A stretch of DNA of 64,000 bases. Source: Sphingobacterium bambusae. Lineage in GTDB: Bacteria; Bacteroidota; Bacteroidia; Sphingobacteriales; Sphingobacteriaceae. Every line of letters starts with the position of its first letter. The first letter of the stretch is position 1. The position numbers and the translations under genes were made by a program. Of this stretch, positions 18,373-26,448 are shown one piece after another. Under the pieces are notes generated by a model. The model worked only from the letters and a program-made list of their open reading frames with translations. It was not told where the DNA came from and made no database searches. The stretch lies in NCBI RefSeq assembly GCF_033955345.1, contig NZ_CP138332.1, forward strand, positions 4,898,001 through 4,962,000. Direction: 5' to 3'.

Positions 18373-19485
18373 TTATAGGTTTTCTTGTGTGTTGTGTGTG
18401 TTGTTTTGCTCTTGTTTGTAAATATGGTACTGCCCATTGGCATCCACCTCGTACCGTAGATCATTGATCAGACAGATGACCGCAAGTACTTCCTGCACCT
18501 GTTCGCGTTCCGGCTCGATTGTACCTGTGTACTGGATTTTTTCAATGCTTCGGTCGTTGATTTTGATAGCGATGTTGTATGCTTTTTCTAAGGCTGCGAA
18601 GACATCGTCCAACGGTATGTTGTCCAGTTGAATACGTGAGCTGTTTTGCTCCATCTGTGCTGAAGGTTTTGTTGGCTTCGGCTCGATTTCCTTCTTACCG
18701 CTGTGTGCGACTAAACGCATGCTTGCATCGAATAGGAGGTTTTCCCCGATATTGTCCAAAAAGATATTAGCGAAGGCTGGCTTTGTGGTTGTGGATGCAA
18801 CAAGCACCTTCCCGCTATGTAGCTTGATGGTCGTCTGATGGTTTTTTGATCGGGTGTCGATGGTAAAGGAGGTGCCCAGCGCGGTGGTCTTGGTTGCGTT
18901 GGCATAGACGCTGAACGGACGTGAAGGATCTTTAGCAACCGCGAAGTATGCCTTACCATCGAGCTGTATCTCGCGGCTGTGTGCCGTAAAATGTCTACGG
19001 TAGCGGATACTACTGTGGGCAAATAGCTTTACTTTGGATTGATCAGCAAGTACCACAGCGCTGTCGGTACTTTCGTTGTTGGCTAAGACCACCCAGCCGC
19101 TATCCGTTAGCGGAACTTGCTTCTGCTCGACACGATTGCTTTGCATGGCCGATTGTTCTTCGCTGTTCCAGCGCCAGAGGTTAAACGTCATCAGCAAGAG
19201 TACAGACGCCGCGGCCGCATATGCTATTAAACGCCGAGTTCTTACTTCTTTCCGCTCCTTGCGACTTTCTTGCTCGCTTGATGCATGTATATCCTTTTCG
19301 ATAGCAGCCTGCATTTTCGCAGAAGGAACTTCATGTTCCGTATTCTGCTGTTCAAAGGACTGCCAGTCTTGGTCATTGAAGATATCTTCAATGATGTAGG
19401 GATTCTCCAATATTTTTTTTCGCGCCTGTTGTTTCTTGTCGATTGCGTCTTGCTCGCCTTTTCGCCTGTTTTTTCCGAACTTCAT
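18373..19485 (-). CDS. FecR family transmembrane anti-sigma factor
   Basis: 370 residues from ATG 19485; the frame is open 15 codons further upstream, but the MKFGKNRRKG start after an A/T-rich stretch is the better choice. Order of parts: cytoplasmic N-terminal region, membrane helix (about 86-104), periplasmic FecR domain (about 125-230, with FTAHSREIQLDGKAYFAVAK and LGTSFTIDTR) and a C-terminal DUF4974/STN-like domain (about 285-360, IQLDNIPLDDVFAALEKAYN). It should hold the sigma factor encoded upstream in check until the outer-membrane receptor is occupied. A repeat-filled 215-nt gap separates it from that sigma gene. Confidence 0.94.
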   Translation of the reverse strand: MKFGKNRRKGEQDAIDKKQQARKKILENPYIIEDIFNDQDWQSFEQQNTEHEVPSAKMQAAIEKDIHASSEQESRKERKEVRTRRLIAYAAAASVLLLMTFNLWRWNSEEQSAMQSNRVEQKQVPLTDSGWVVLANNESTDSAVVLADQSKVKLFAHSSIRYRRHFTAHSREIQLDGKAYFAVAKDPSRPFSVYANATKTTALGTSFTIDTRSKNHQTTIKLHSGKVLVASTTTKPAFANIFLDNIGENLLFDASMRLVAHSGKKEIEPKPTKPSAQMEQNSSRIQLDNIPLDDVFAALEKAYNIAIKINDRSIEKIQYTGTIEPEREQVQEVLAVICLINDLRYEVDANGQYHIYKQEQNNTHNTQENL

Positions 19486-19548
19486 ATTAATATTACGCGG
19501 CTCGAAAGGGTATCCCCCGTTGCTTAACAATTATTTAATGTGGGGATT

Positions 19549-19700
19549 GGTGATGGATAGTGACGAAGTGACGAGGTAATGGATAGTGATGGATAGTGAC
19601 GAAGTGACAAGGTGATGAATAGTGATGAAGTGACGAGGTGATGAATAGTGATGGACAATTTCAGGTCGTCACTTTATCACGATGTCACTATATCACTATT
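19549..19700. repeat. Tandem 26-nt repeats with an inverted partner between sigma and fecR genes
   Basis: Units related to GGTGATGRATAGTGAYGAAG followed by TGACGA run from 19549: unit 1 19549-19574, unit 2 19575-19610 (36 nt, with an internal 10-nt duplication GGATAGTGAT), unit 3 19611-19636 and a partial unit 4 19637-19655. From about 19668 to 19700 the same motif returns in inverted orientation (GTCACTTTATCAC, GATGTCACTATATCAC), ending at the stop codon of the sigma gene. The transcript from sigma to fecR could therefore fold into a long imperfect hairpin. Nothing here is coding. Confidence 0.85.
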
Positions 19701-20224
19701 TACAACATAATCGAGTAAAGATGCTGTTTGAGTTGCAGGAGTGCTTTGCCGATATGCTGCTCGACGGTTTTGGGAGAAATGGAGAACAGTTGTGCAATTT
19801 CTTTGTGCGATAGTCCCTGTTTTCTGCTGAGTTCAAAAACAAGTCTTCTCATTTTAGGCATATTTTGTATATCATGCTCCATCAGCTGCAAGAGGTCTTT
19901 GCTTTCGATGGCATCGATCAAGCTATCTGTAAATGGCGTTACAGCAGAATCTCCTTCATATTTGAATCGGGTAGCTTCTTTGCGCAGCAGGTCGATCATC
20001 ACTTGTCTAGCCATGCCAAACAACTGAATATTGATGGCGAGCTGCTCACTGAGAATATGCCTTTGTTTCCATAATTTAATAAAAGTCAGTTGGGTAACTT
20101 CCTCTGCAATATAGGTGGATTGTGTGCGTTGCAGGATGAAACCATAAATCTGACTATGGTATTCATTATAGACAAGATTGAAAATCTTCTGATTATCGGC
20201 CTTTATCGCTTTTACATATTCCAT
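19700..20224 (-). CDS. ECF RNA polymerase sigma-70 factor (Bacteroidota FecI-like)
   Basis: 174 residues with sigma region 2 (FNLVYNEYHSQIYGFILQR, EEVTQLTFIKLWKQR) and region 4 (MRRLVFELSRKQGLSHKEIA, SPKTVEQHIGKALLQL, a clear helix-turn-helix). No other domain is present. With the following fecR, susC and susD genes it forms a cell-surface-signalling type unit: the sigma factor is released when substrate binds outside and then transcribes the uptake genes. A TAACTTTG box lies 8 nt before its start region. Confidence 0.94.
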   Translation of the reverse strand: MEYVKAIKADNQKIFNLVYNEYHSQIYGFILQRTQSTYIAEEVTQLTFIKLWKQRHILSEQLAINIQLFGMARQVMIDLLRKEATRFKYEGDSAVTPFTDSLIDAIESKDLLQLMEHDIQNMPKMRRLVFELSRKQGLSHKEIAQLFSISPKTVEQHIGKALLQLKQHLYSIML

Positions 20225-20232
20225 GAGTGCAG

Positions 20233-20240
20233 CAAAGTTA
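20233..20240 (-). promoter_or_regulatory. -7 box (TAACTTTG) upstream of the ECF sigma gene
   Basis: On the minus strand TAACTTTG (TAnnTTTG consensus) lies 8 nt before the ATG at 20224, which would make the transcript leaderless or nearly so. No matching -33 TTTG is visible. Confidence 0.4.
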
Positions 20241-20324
20241 AAGGCTTTGTTTGCACATCTTTGTTAAGGCATTGTTATGCTTATGTGAATTAGTTTCACG
20301 TTTGCTCCTGTGGCATACGCAATA

Positions 20325-20370
20325 CGGGCTACTGGAAAAAAGAAGTTTATACCTGTTTTTCAGCAGCCCG
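20325..20370. repeat. Imperfect inverted repeat between the NYN gene and the sigma gene
   Basis: CGGGCT (20325-20330) pairs with AGCCCG (20365-20370), with further internal CTG/CAG and A5/T5 pairing and one mismatch. It lies just behind the NYN-domain gene on its downstream side and may end or trim that transcript; no clear T run follows on the minus strand. Confidence 0.5.
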
Positions 20371-20399
20371 CAGGCAGGAATTCTTCGTATTACGAAAGT

Positions 20400-21587
20400 C
20401 TAGGTATTCTCGTTTTCGACTTTCTCTAATTTATACAATTGCTCGTCGAGTTTAGTCAACCGATAGGATGCTCCTTCGGCAAGATCGAGCTCTGCTGCGG
20501 CAACTTTTCCCAAGTTGAGCACGTGAGAGCGGTCGCCACGATAAGAGAATCGGCATTCAAACTCGTTGATGATAACGACTTTGACCTTTTTTGTGCGGTT
20601 GGGGAACAGCGACTTAAAATCTTTGGTAATGCGTATCTGATTTTTCTTGACATCATCCGCTGTGATTTTGTTGCCTCGAGATGGTAGTATGGCCGATTCC
20701 GAAACGGTTTCGTTGCTAGGGGGCGTTACCGATTGGGCAGCTGCCGCACTGGGCTTGTTGATGATATTCCGAATATAATACAGCCTGTTTCTCGACTTTT
20801 CGTTCGATCGTTCATCGATCTCAAAATCTTCCTTCCTCGATTTGAATAGATGCGATACCTTTTCGAATCCGTAGTTTCGAGCATCAAAATCGGGTTTACG
20901 CTTGATGATGAGGCTTCCTATTTCGCCAAGAAAGGCCCAACCATTTTCGTCGGCCGTATCATCAACGGCATCCTTCAGCATCAGCAGAGTATCTTCATCC
21001 AGCTCCGTGATGCGCGGCTCCTCTGGTGCTGCAACTTCAGCGGCCGCCGTATCCACCGGGACAACTTCTACAGGTGCTGCTTCGACGACCACTGGTTTGG
21101 CTGCTGGCTGGTTGTTTTTCTTCGGCGTTTTCTTTGCTGGCGCTACCTTTTCTAGGATTTCGACGTAAATAAACTTGTCGCAGGAAGCGATAAATGGCTT
21201 GGGTGTTTTACGTTCCCCAATACCGATGACGAGTTTACCCGACTCGCGCAGCCGCGTGGCCAAACGCGTAAAATCGCTGTCGCTGGAAACGATGCAAAAG
21301 CCATCGACCCGGTCGGAATGGAGGATGTCCATAGCGTCAATGATGAGTGCCGAATCCGTTGAATTTTTTCCTTGGGTATAGCTGTACTGCTGAATAGGGG
21401 TAATGGCGTGGATCAATAAACTGTTTTTCCAGTTTTCCACGTAGGGACGCGTCCAGTCTCCGTAGATACGCTTGATCGTTGGAATACCGTAACGGTTCAC
21501 CTCATTCATTATTTCCTCTACTTTCTTGGATGACACGTTGTCCGCATCGATCAATATTGCAATTTTTAGATCTTTCTGATTTGCCAT
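20400..21587 (-). CDS. NYN (PIN-like) domain protein with OST-HTH/LOTUS domain
   Basis: 395 residues from ATG 21587 (MANQKDLKIAILIDADN); the open frame to 21707 adds only a non-conserved leader that overlaps a promoter-like region and a hairpin. The NYN/LabA domain spans about 7-130 with the acidic residues of PIN-like nucleases: ILIDADN, DSALIIDAMDIL and CIVSSDSDFTRLATRLRE. A Pro/Ala/Val-rich linker (about 135-185) leads to an OST-HTH/LOTUS domain (about 193-275, ENGWAFLGEIGSLIIKRKPD), known to bind RNA. The last ~85 residues form an extra region (KVKVVIINEFECRFSYRGDR) that I do not recognise. Likely a cytoplasmic RNA-processing or RNA-binding protein. Confidence 0.85.
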   Translation of the reverse strand: MANQKDLKIAILIDADNVSSKKVEEIMNEVNRYGIPTIKRIYGDWTRPYVENWKNSLLIHAITPIQQYSYTQGKNSTDSALIIDAMDILHSDRVDGFCIVSSDSDFTRLATRLRESGKLVIGIGERKTPKPFIASCDKFIYVEILEKVAPAKKTPKKNNQPAAKPVVVEAAPVEVVPVDTAAAEVAAPEEPRITELDEDTLLMLKDAVDDTADENGWAFLGEIGSLIIKRKPDFDARNYGFEKVSHLFKSRKEDFEIDERSNEKSRNRLYYIRNIINKPSAAAAQSVTPPSNETVSESAILPSRGNKITADDVKKNQIRITKDFKSLFPNRTKKVKVVIINEFECRFSYRGDRSHVLNLGKVAAAELDLAEGASYRLTKLDEQLYKLEKVENENT

Positions 21588-21602
21588 GATAAAAAATATC
21601 CG

Positions 21603-21619
21603 TAAGCCGAAGCGGCTTA
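21603..21619 (-). repeat. Small perfect hairpin in the leader of the NYN-domain gene
   Basis: TAAGCCG-CTT-CGGCTTA on the minus strand is a 7-bp stem with a 3-nt loop lying 16 nt before the ATG at 21587. Upstream on the same strand TTTG-N20-TATTTTG resembles a promoter, which would place the hairpin in the 5' untranslated region. Confidence 0.6.
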
Positions 21620-21761
21620 TGGTCTGTATTGTTACAAAATACGGTATTGTGCAGACGTATGCAAATGTTGCTAGCCTTTCCAAGAACCTGCCGATACTTT
21701 GGCCCAAGCGGCAGGTGTTGAAGTAGGGATGTATTCATCTCCTAACAATTTGTTGACAGTG

Positions 21762-22757
21762 TTATACGATTGCTTGGATACCTTTTTTGATTTGACTTGG
21801 TGTGATGCCGAATTTGCGGGTAAAGGCGGTCGAAAAGTGCCGCGCATTTTGATAGCCAATGGCTTCGGCCACCTCGTTCACAAGCATTTCCTGCTCACGA
21901 AGCATACGCATGGCCTCCGTCATCTTGAGGTCGTTCCAAAACCCGAAAACGGTATTGCCGAAGAGCTCTTTAAAGCCTTTTTTTAAGGTGAATTCGTTGG
22001 TACCAAATTGATGGGCCATATCGATCAATGAAATCTGCCGATCCATGTTCTGGCTGATAAACTCCTTTACCGCGTATATTTTATCGATATCTGCCTTCTT
22101 GAACGATGTTGGTCGCTCGTCGTTTGCAAGCTGTTCGAGTTGAAGCATCAGCAGCTCGATGATCTTCGACTCCAAGTACATCCGTTTAAATAAACCGGTT
22201 CTCTTGCAGGCAATGATGTCATTGATCACCTGTCCCATCTGTTGGCTAATAAGCATGTTGCTCGCTTGGAGCAGATCCGATTGTTGGTTTATTATTTTAT
22301 TGCGGAAACTGTCGAAAACCTGCTGCTCCTGCGGCAGGTATTTTTGAAAAAATGCAGGCTCCAAGTTGATTTCAAAAAGCTGAAGTTCCTTATCGTTCCA
22401 ATGCATCTCTCCCTGTATTTGGTTGGCATATATGATATTGTGCTGGTTGGGAGAAAAGCGGATCCCTCGATCAAATCTGCTGCTATTTGCCAAGCTTTCA
22501 CCCTTTAGTGTAAAATGCATTTCCACACTTTCGAAATCACTCTCAAAAGCAAATTTCGCACTTTTCATAAGCCTAGCGTGGCCATAACCGATATGTACTC
22601 CCTCAAAATAGATCTCCTTATAGAAGCCTTCTCCCGAGGCCGATTGCAGATTGGTCGTGCATTCCGAAAGCGTATGCCATTCCGAACTGTATCGGTCTGG
22701 ATATTCTTTCGTTAGTAGGGAATCGTTCGCAATAGGGTCATATAAACGTACATGCAT
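21762..22757 (-). CDS. AraC-family transcriptional regulator, PchR-like
   Basis: 331 residues. The C-terminal ~100 residues carry two helix-turn-helix units of the AraC type (DRQISLIDMAHQFGTNEFTL and LVNEVAEAIGYQNARHFSTAF, then ITPSQIKKG). The N-terminal half (EGVHIGYGHARL, VEMHFTLKGES) resembles PchR-type sensors that respond to iron-siderophores in other bacteria. It is transcribed away from a two-gene ABC exporter of the kind found in siderophore clusters, with a 128-nt shared region holding inverted repeats. It is probably the local regulator of that exporter; the ligand is inferred from context only. Confidence 0.88.
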   Translation of the reverse strand: MHVRLYDPIANDSLLTKEYPDRYSSEWHTLSECTTNLQSASGEGFYKEIYFEGVHIGYGHARLMKSAKFAFESDFESVEMHFTLKGESLANSSRFDRGIRFSPNQHNIIYANQIQGEMHWNDKELQLFEINLEPAFFQKYLPQEQQVFDSFRNKIINQQSDLLQASNMLISQQMGQVINDIIACKRTGLFKRMYLESKIIELLMLQLEQLANDERPTSFKKADIDKIYAVKEFISQNMDRQISLIDMAHQFGTNEFTLKKGFKELFGNTVFGFWNDLKMTEAMRMLREQEMLVNEVAEAIGYQNARHFSTAFTRKFGITPSQIKKGIQAIV

Positions 22758-22790
22758 AATATTTATTTGATGTTGATCGCGGATTATTTA

Positions 22791-22834
22791 CTCCGTCTAT
22801 CGGAGGCGGTCATATCAGATACCGCGTATTTTTG
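22791..22834 (+). promoter_or_regulatory. Candidate operator and -7 box between the AraC gene and the ABC exporter
   Basis: Two adjacent inverted repeats are seen: CTCCG-TCTAT-CGGAG (22791-22805) and GCGGT-N10-ACCGC (22806-22825). One base later TATTTTTG (22827-22834) matches the -7 consensus TAnnTTTG and precedes the exporter ATG by 51 nt. The arrangement fits binding of a regulator at the promoter. Confidence 0.5.
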
Positions 22835-22885
22835 TACAAAGCTACTATTTATTTAGAATGATTCTTGATTATTAAATATTTTTTC

Positions 22886-24679
22886 ATGACAACAGATCAA
22901 CCTGTAAAACGAAAGACGGGCATCGCTCGATTGCTGGAAATAGCTGGCCGGCGAAAACTGTTACTTTTTTTATCCTGCCTACTCGCAATCCTTCACGCAT
23001 TACTTAGCCTAGTGCCCTACCTGATGGTCTACCTTATACTGGAGGGGTTGACCCAACAGGATATCAACTTTCCGATTATACAGCAACAACTGTCTTACGC
23101 CGTTATCGCTGCATTATGCAGTATGTTGTTGCTCTTCCTTTCCGGTGTGTTGTCGCATGTGGCGGCATACAATATTCTATACGAACTACGCTGTTACATT
23201 GCCGAGAAGATTGGGAAGCTATCGATGGGCTTCAGTAGCAATCGTAATTCTGGCGCGATAAAGAAGGTGCTGTCCGATGATGTCGAACGTATTGAGGGAT
23301 TCATTGCTCATCAAATTCCTGACTTCGTTAAGGCCATTGTATTACCTTTGGTGACCATTTCCTATCTGTTTTTTCAAGATTGGCGTTTGGCAGCCATCAG
23401 TTTTGTGCCGCTGTTCGTACTGGCGGTCTACATCCCAATAGCTTATTCCAGTCAGAGTAAAGTCTTGATTCAACGTTATCATCAATCGTTGGAAGATATG
23501 AATGCCGGCATTGTGGAGTATGTCAGGGCCATGCCCGTGATGAAGATTTTCAGACAATCGGCAGAAACTTTCGACAAGTATGGTCAAACGGTACATCGAT
23601 TTGATGGCTTTGTACGGGATTGGATCAAAAGTAGTACGCCAGCCTTCGCTGTTTTTATGAGCTTCACTAGCAACGCGCTTTTGCCCGTTTTGGCCTTGGG
23701 TCTGTATCGCTACTTTGGGCAGGATCTCTCGTTGCCGATACTGCTGTTGTTCCTGATTTTGGGTACAGGCTACATCAAGCCACTGTTTGCCCTCAGCAAC
23801 ATGAGTATGCAACTATCGGTTATCAATCGAGGGGTTGCACAAATCGATGCGCTTTTGGACGAGGAGGTACCAGAAGAAGCACCGTTTCAGCAGCGCCCAG
23901 TGAACTATGATGTGACTTTTCAGGATGTTTCATTTAGTTATGATTGTTCGGAATTGGTGTTGAGAAGTCTGAGTTTTCATTCTAAGCAGGGCACTATAGT
24001 CGCTTTGGTAGGACCTTCTGGGGCAGGGAAAAGTACAGTGGCGCAGTTGCTATCGCGCTTTTGGGATGTGCAGAAAGGAAAGATTACTATTGGAGGGATC
24101 GACATCCGCGATTACCCGACGGCACAGCTTATGGACATCGTTTCTACGGTATTTCAGGATAGTTTTATGTTCCAGCAATCGCTGTTAGAGAATATCCGGA
24201 TGGGGATGAAAAAGACCGACGAGGAGGTCGTCGCGGCAGCAAAGGCGGCGCAGATTCATTCGGTTATTCAGGCGCTGCCCCATGGATATGATACTCTTTT
24301 TGGCGAGTCTGGCGTACATCTCAGTGGGGGCGAACAGCAGCGCATACAGTTGGCTAGGGCTATACTGAAAAACTCGCCCATACTCATCTTGGATGAAGCT
24401 ACTGCTTTCGCCGATCCAGAAAGCGAATACAGCATTCAACAGGCCTTAGCGACACTCATCGCCAATAAGACTGTTTTCGTCATCGCTCATCGGTTAAGTA
24501 CCATTGTCGATGCCGACCAAATCTTACTTATCGACAAAGGCGAGCTTGTGGCGCAGGGTAAACACAACGAGCTGTTGGAAAATGCGCCGCTTTATACGCG
24601 CATGTGGAATGCGCATCAGCGCGCGAAGGAATTTGCCGTTACGGCACAGCATACATTAAAGGAAGGAAAAAATGCTTAA
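22886..24679 (+). CDS. ABC exporter half-transporter (fused membrane and ATPase domains), first subunit
   Basis: 597 residues from ATG 22886 (MTTDQPVKRKTGI); the frame extends 7 codons to a TTG that is less likely. An N-terminal six-helix exporter domain (about 20-320) precedes the nucleotide-binding domain with Walker A GPSGAGKST, signature LSGGEQQR, Walker B ILILDEATA and switch AHRLST. The signature-proximal D-loop reads AFADPE rather than SLDPE. It overlaps the next gene by 8 nt, so the two subunits are co-translated and likely form a heterodimer. Such pairs next to PchR-like regulators resemble YbtPQ-type siderophore-related transporters; substrate and direction are inference. Confidence 0.92.
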   Translation: MTTDQPVKRKTGIARLLEIAGRRKLLLFLSCLLAILHALLSLVPYLMVYLILEGLTQQDINFPIIQQQLSYAVIAALCSMLLLFLSGVLSHVAAYNILYELRCYIAEKIGKLSMGFSSNRNSGAIKKVLSDDVERIEGFIAHQIPDFVKAIVLPLVTISYLFFQDWRLAAISFVPLFVLAVYIPIAYSSQSKVLIQRYHQSLEDMNAGIVEYVRAMPVMKIFRQSAETFDKYGQTVHRFDGFVRDWIKSSTPAFAVFMSFTSNALLPVLALGLYRYFGQDLSLPILLLFLILGTGYIKPLFALSNMSMQLSVINRGVAQIDALLDEEVPEEAPFQQRPVNYDVTFQDVSFSYDCSELVLRSLSFHSKQGTIVALVGPSGAGKSTVAQLLSRFWDVQKGKITIGGIDIRDYPTAQLMDIVSTVFQDSFMFQQSLLENIRMGMKKTDEEVVAAAKAAQIHSVIQALPHGYDTLFGESGVHLSGGEQQRIQLARAILKNSPILILDEATAFADPESEYSIQQALATLIANKTVFVIAHRLSTIVDADQILLIDKGELVAQGKHNELLENAPLYTRMWNAHQRAKEFAVTAQHTLKEGKNA

Positions 24680-26390
24680 GAATCTAAAATACATCGCCAC
24701 ACTGGATAGAAAAGGAACCTACCGCGTGATCGGTTGGGAGGTGTTGCACAGCTTGTTTATAGCAGCGCCATCAGGCATTCTGTTGATTATTGTACGCGAG
24801 CTTTTCGCCGAGCATCCCGATGTGGATAAAGTGTGGCGCGTCGTCGCGCTGATGCTTATCCTGCTACTTTTGCAGTTTATGGTGGCCTCCAAGGCTATGG
24901 TGACGTCCAATTTATGGGTCTATGGACTCGCCAACAAGCTGCGGATCAAACTTGGGAATAGGATCCAACGATTTTCTTTAGGCTTTTTTAAAAAACGTGA
25001 TCCCGGTGATATCGCAGCGGTACTTTTACAGGATGTAGCCAATTTTGAAGGAATTTTTGGACATAGCGTAGGAAACATTGCCGCTGCCTTGTGTGGTACG
25101 CTGCTTTTGTCCTGCTTTCTATTTGTCTACGACTGGCGCTTGACACTTTGTTTGCTGGCGGCATTGCCGCTGGTGTATCCTTTCCTTCTTATTGCGCAGT
25201 ATTTTGTGCGTAAGCTTGGAAGAAAACAAATTGCCGCAAGAAATGCAGTAGGCGCAAAATTTTTGGAGTATATAGAAGGTATCCGACACCTGAAGTCCTA
25301 CGGTCAGGTGGGGGATAGGAATGATCGATTAAACCAGGCTTTCGACGATCTACGCAAGAAAAGTATCCGCATGGAAGCGATTCCAGGACCGTTTATTTTG
25401 ACAGCAGGTATCGTCTTCGAAATCGGATTTATCTTGATGATCGCTCTCGGCGTGTTTTATCTTACTACGCAGGAGATCAGCATCCCCGTTTTGATCACCT
25501 TTCTGATTTTGGGATACAACCTATATCAACCGCTTAAGGTTATCATGGTCGATTACGTCATTCTACAATATATGAATGAAAGCTTAGTGCGTATCATCGA
25601 TGTTTTGGAGCTACCCACCATGGAGACAGGAACGGCAGCGCTGCCGGACACTTGCGATATCGTCTTTGACGCCGTGACTTTTGGTTATCAGGGGCAGCCC
25701 ACCGTATGCGATCTGAATTTTACCGTTCAAGCCGCTTCTATGACGGCCTTGGTTGGACATTCGGGATCCGGTAAAACAACGATTGCTTCACTTATAGCCC
25801 GCTTTTGGGACGTGGATGCCGGAGCGATACGTATCGGTGGAATTGATGTCCGAGCTATTTCCCAAGATGTATTTTATGGCATGATAAGCGAAGTATTTCA
25901 AGACGTGTACCTATTTGATGATAGTATCTACAATAACATCAAAATCGGTAAACCGGATGCCAGCGAGATGGAGATTATAGAAGCAGCTGATAAGGCGCAG
26001 GTATTGGAATTTGCCTGGGAATTGAAGCAAGGTATGCACACACGGGTTGGAGAGGGCGGTAGCAGGCTTTCTGGCGGGCAGAAACAACGCGTAAGTATTG
26101 CTCGTGCATTATTAAAAAATGCACCGATCGTGTTGCTTGACGAAGCGACGGCTAGTCTTGACCCAGAGAACGAATTTTTTATCCAGCAGGCCATTCAGGA
26201 GCTTGTCAAGGAAAAAACGGTGATTGTTATTGCACATAAATTGGCAACGATACAGCAGGCTGATCAGATATTGGTTCTTGATAAAGGTAAGATTGTTGAG
26301 CGCGGTACCCATGATCAATTGCTAATCCAAGGAAAGACGTATAGCCATATGTGGACACTGCAACAGCAATCCAAGGGCTGGCGTATGTAG
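24672..26390 (+). CDS. ABC exporter half-transporter, second subunit
   Basis: 572 residues, same fused architecture as its upstream partner: six-helix membrane domain (about 15-310), then Walker A GHSGSGKTT, signature LSGGQKQR, Walker B IVLLDEATASLDPE and AHKLAT. Start codon ATG 24672 lies inside the end of the previous gene. Both ATPase sites look complete apart from the altered D-loop in subunit one, so a heterodimer with one slightly deviant site is expected. No terminator is visible before the AI-2E family gene 58 nt further on. Confidence 0.92.
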   Translation: MLKNLKYIATLDRKGTYRVIGWEVLHSLFIAAPSGILLIIVRELFAEHPDVDKVWRVVALMLILLLLQFMVASKAMVTSNLWVYGLANKLRIKLGNRIQRFSLGFFKKRDPGDIAAVLLQDVANFEGIFGHSVGNIAAALCGTLLLSCFLFVYDWRLTLCLLAALPLVYPFLLIAQYFVRKLGRKQIAARNAVGAKFLEYIEGIRHLKSYGQVGDRNDRLNQAFDDLRKKSIRMEAIPGPFILTAGIVFEIGFILMIALGVFYLTTQEISIPVLITFLILGYNLYQPLKVIMVDYVILQYMNESLVRIIDVLELPTMETGTAALPDTCDIVFDAVTFGYQGQPTVCDLNFTVQAASMTALVGHSGSGKTTIASLIARFWDVDAGAIRIGGIDVRAISQDVFYGMISEVFQDVYLFDDSIYNNIKIGKPDASEMEIIEAADKAQVLEFAWELKQGMHTRVGEGGSRLSGGQKQRVSIARALLKNAPIVLLDEATASLDPENEFFIQQAIQELVKEKTVIVIAHKLATIQQADQILVLDKGKIVERGTHDQLLIQGKTYSHMWTLQQQSKGWRM

Positions 26391-26448
26391 TTGTGGGAAA
26401 CAATATGCTGGGCATCGTTGTTTATTGGGTGGGTAAATTCAATAAACT

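Noticed and set aside
19549-19700. Repeat array as a possible CRISPR
   Set aside because: Units are directly adjacent without unique spacers, vary in length, and one set is inverted; no cas genes are present.
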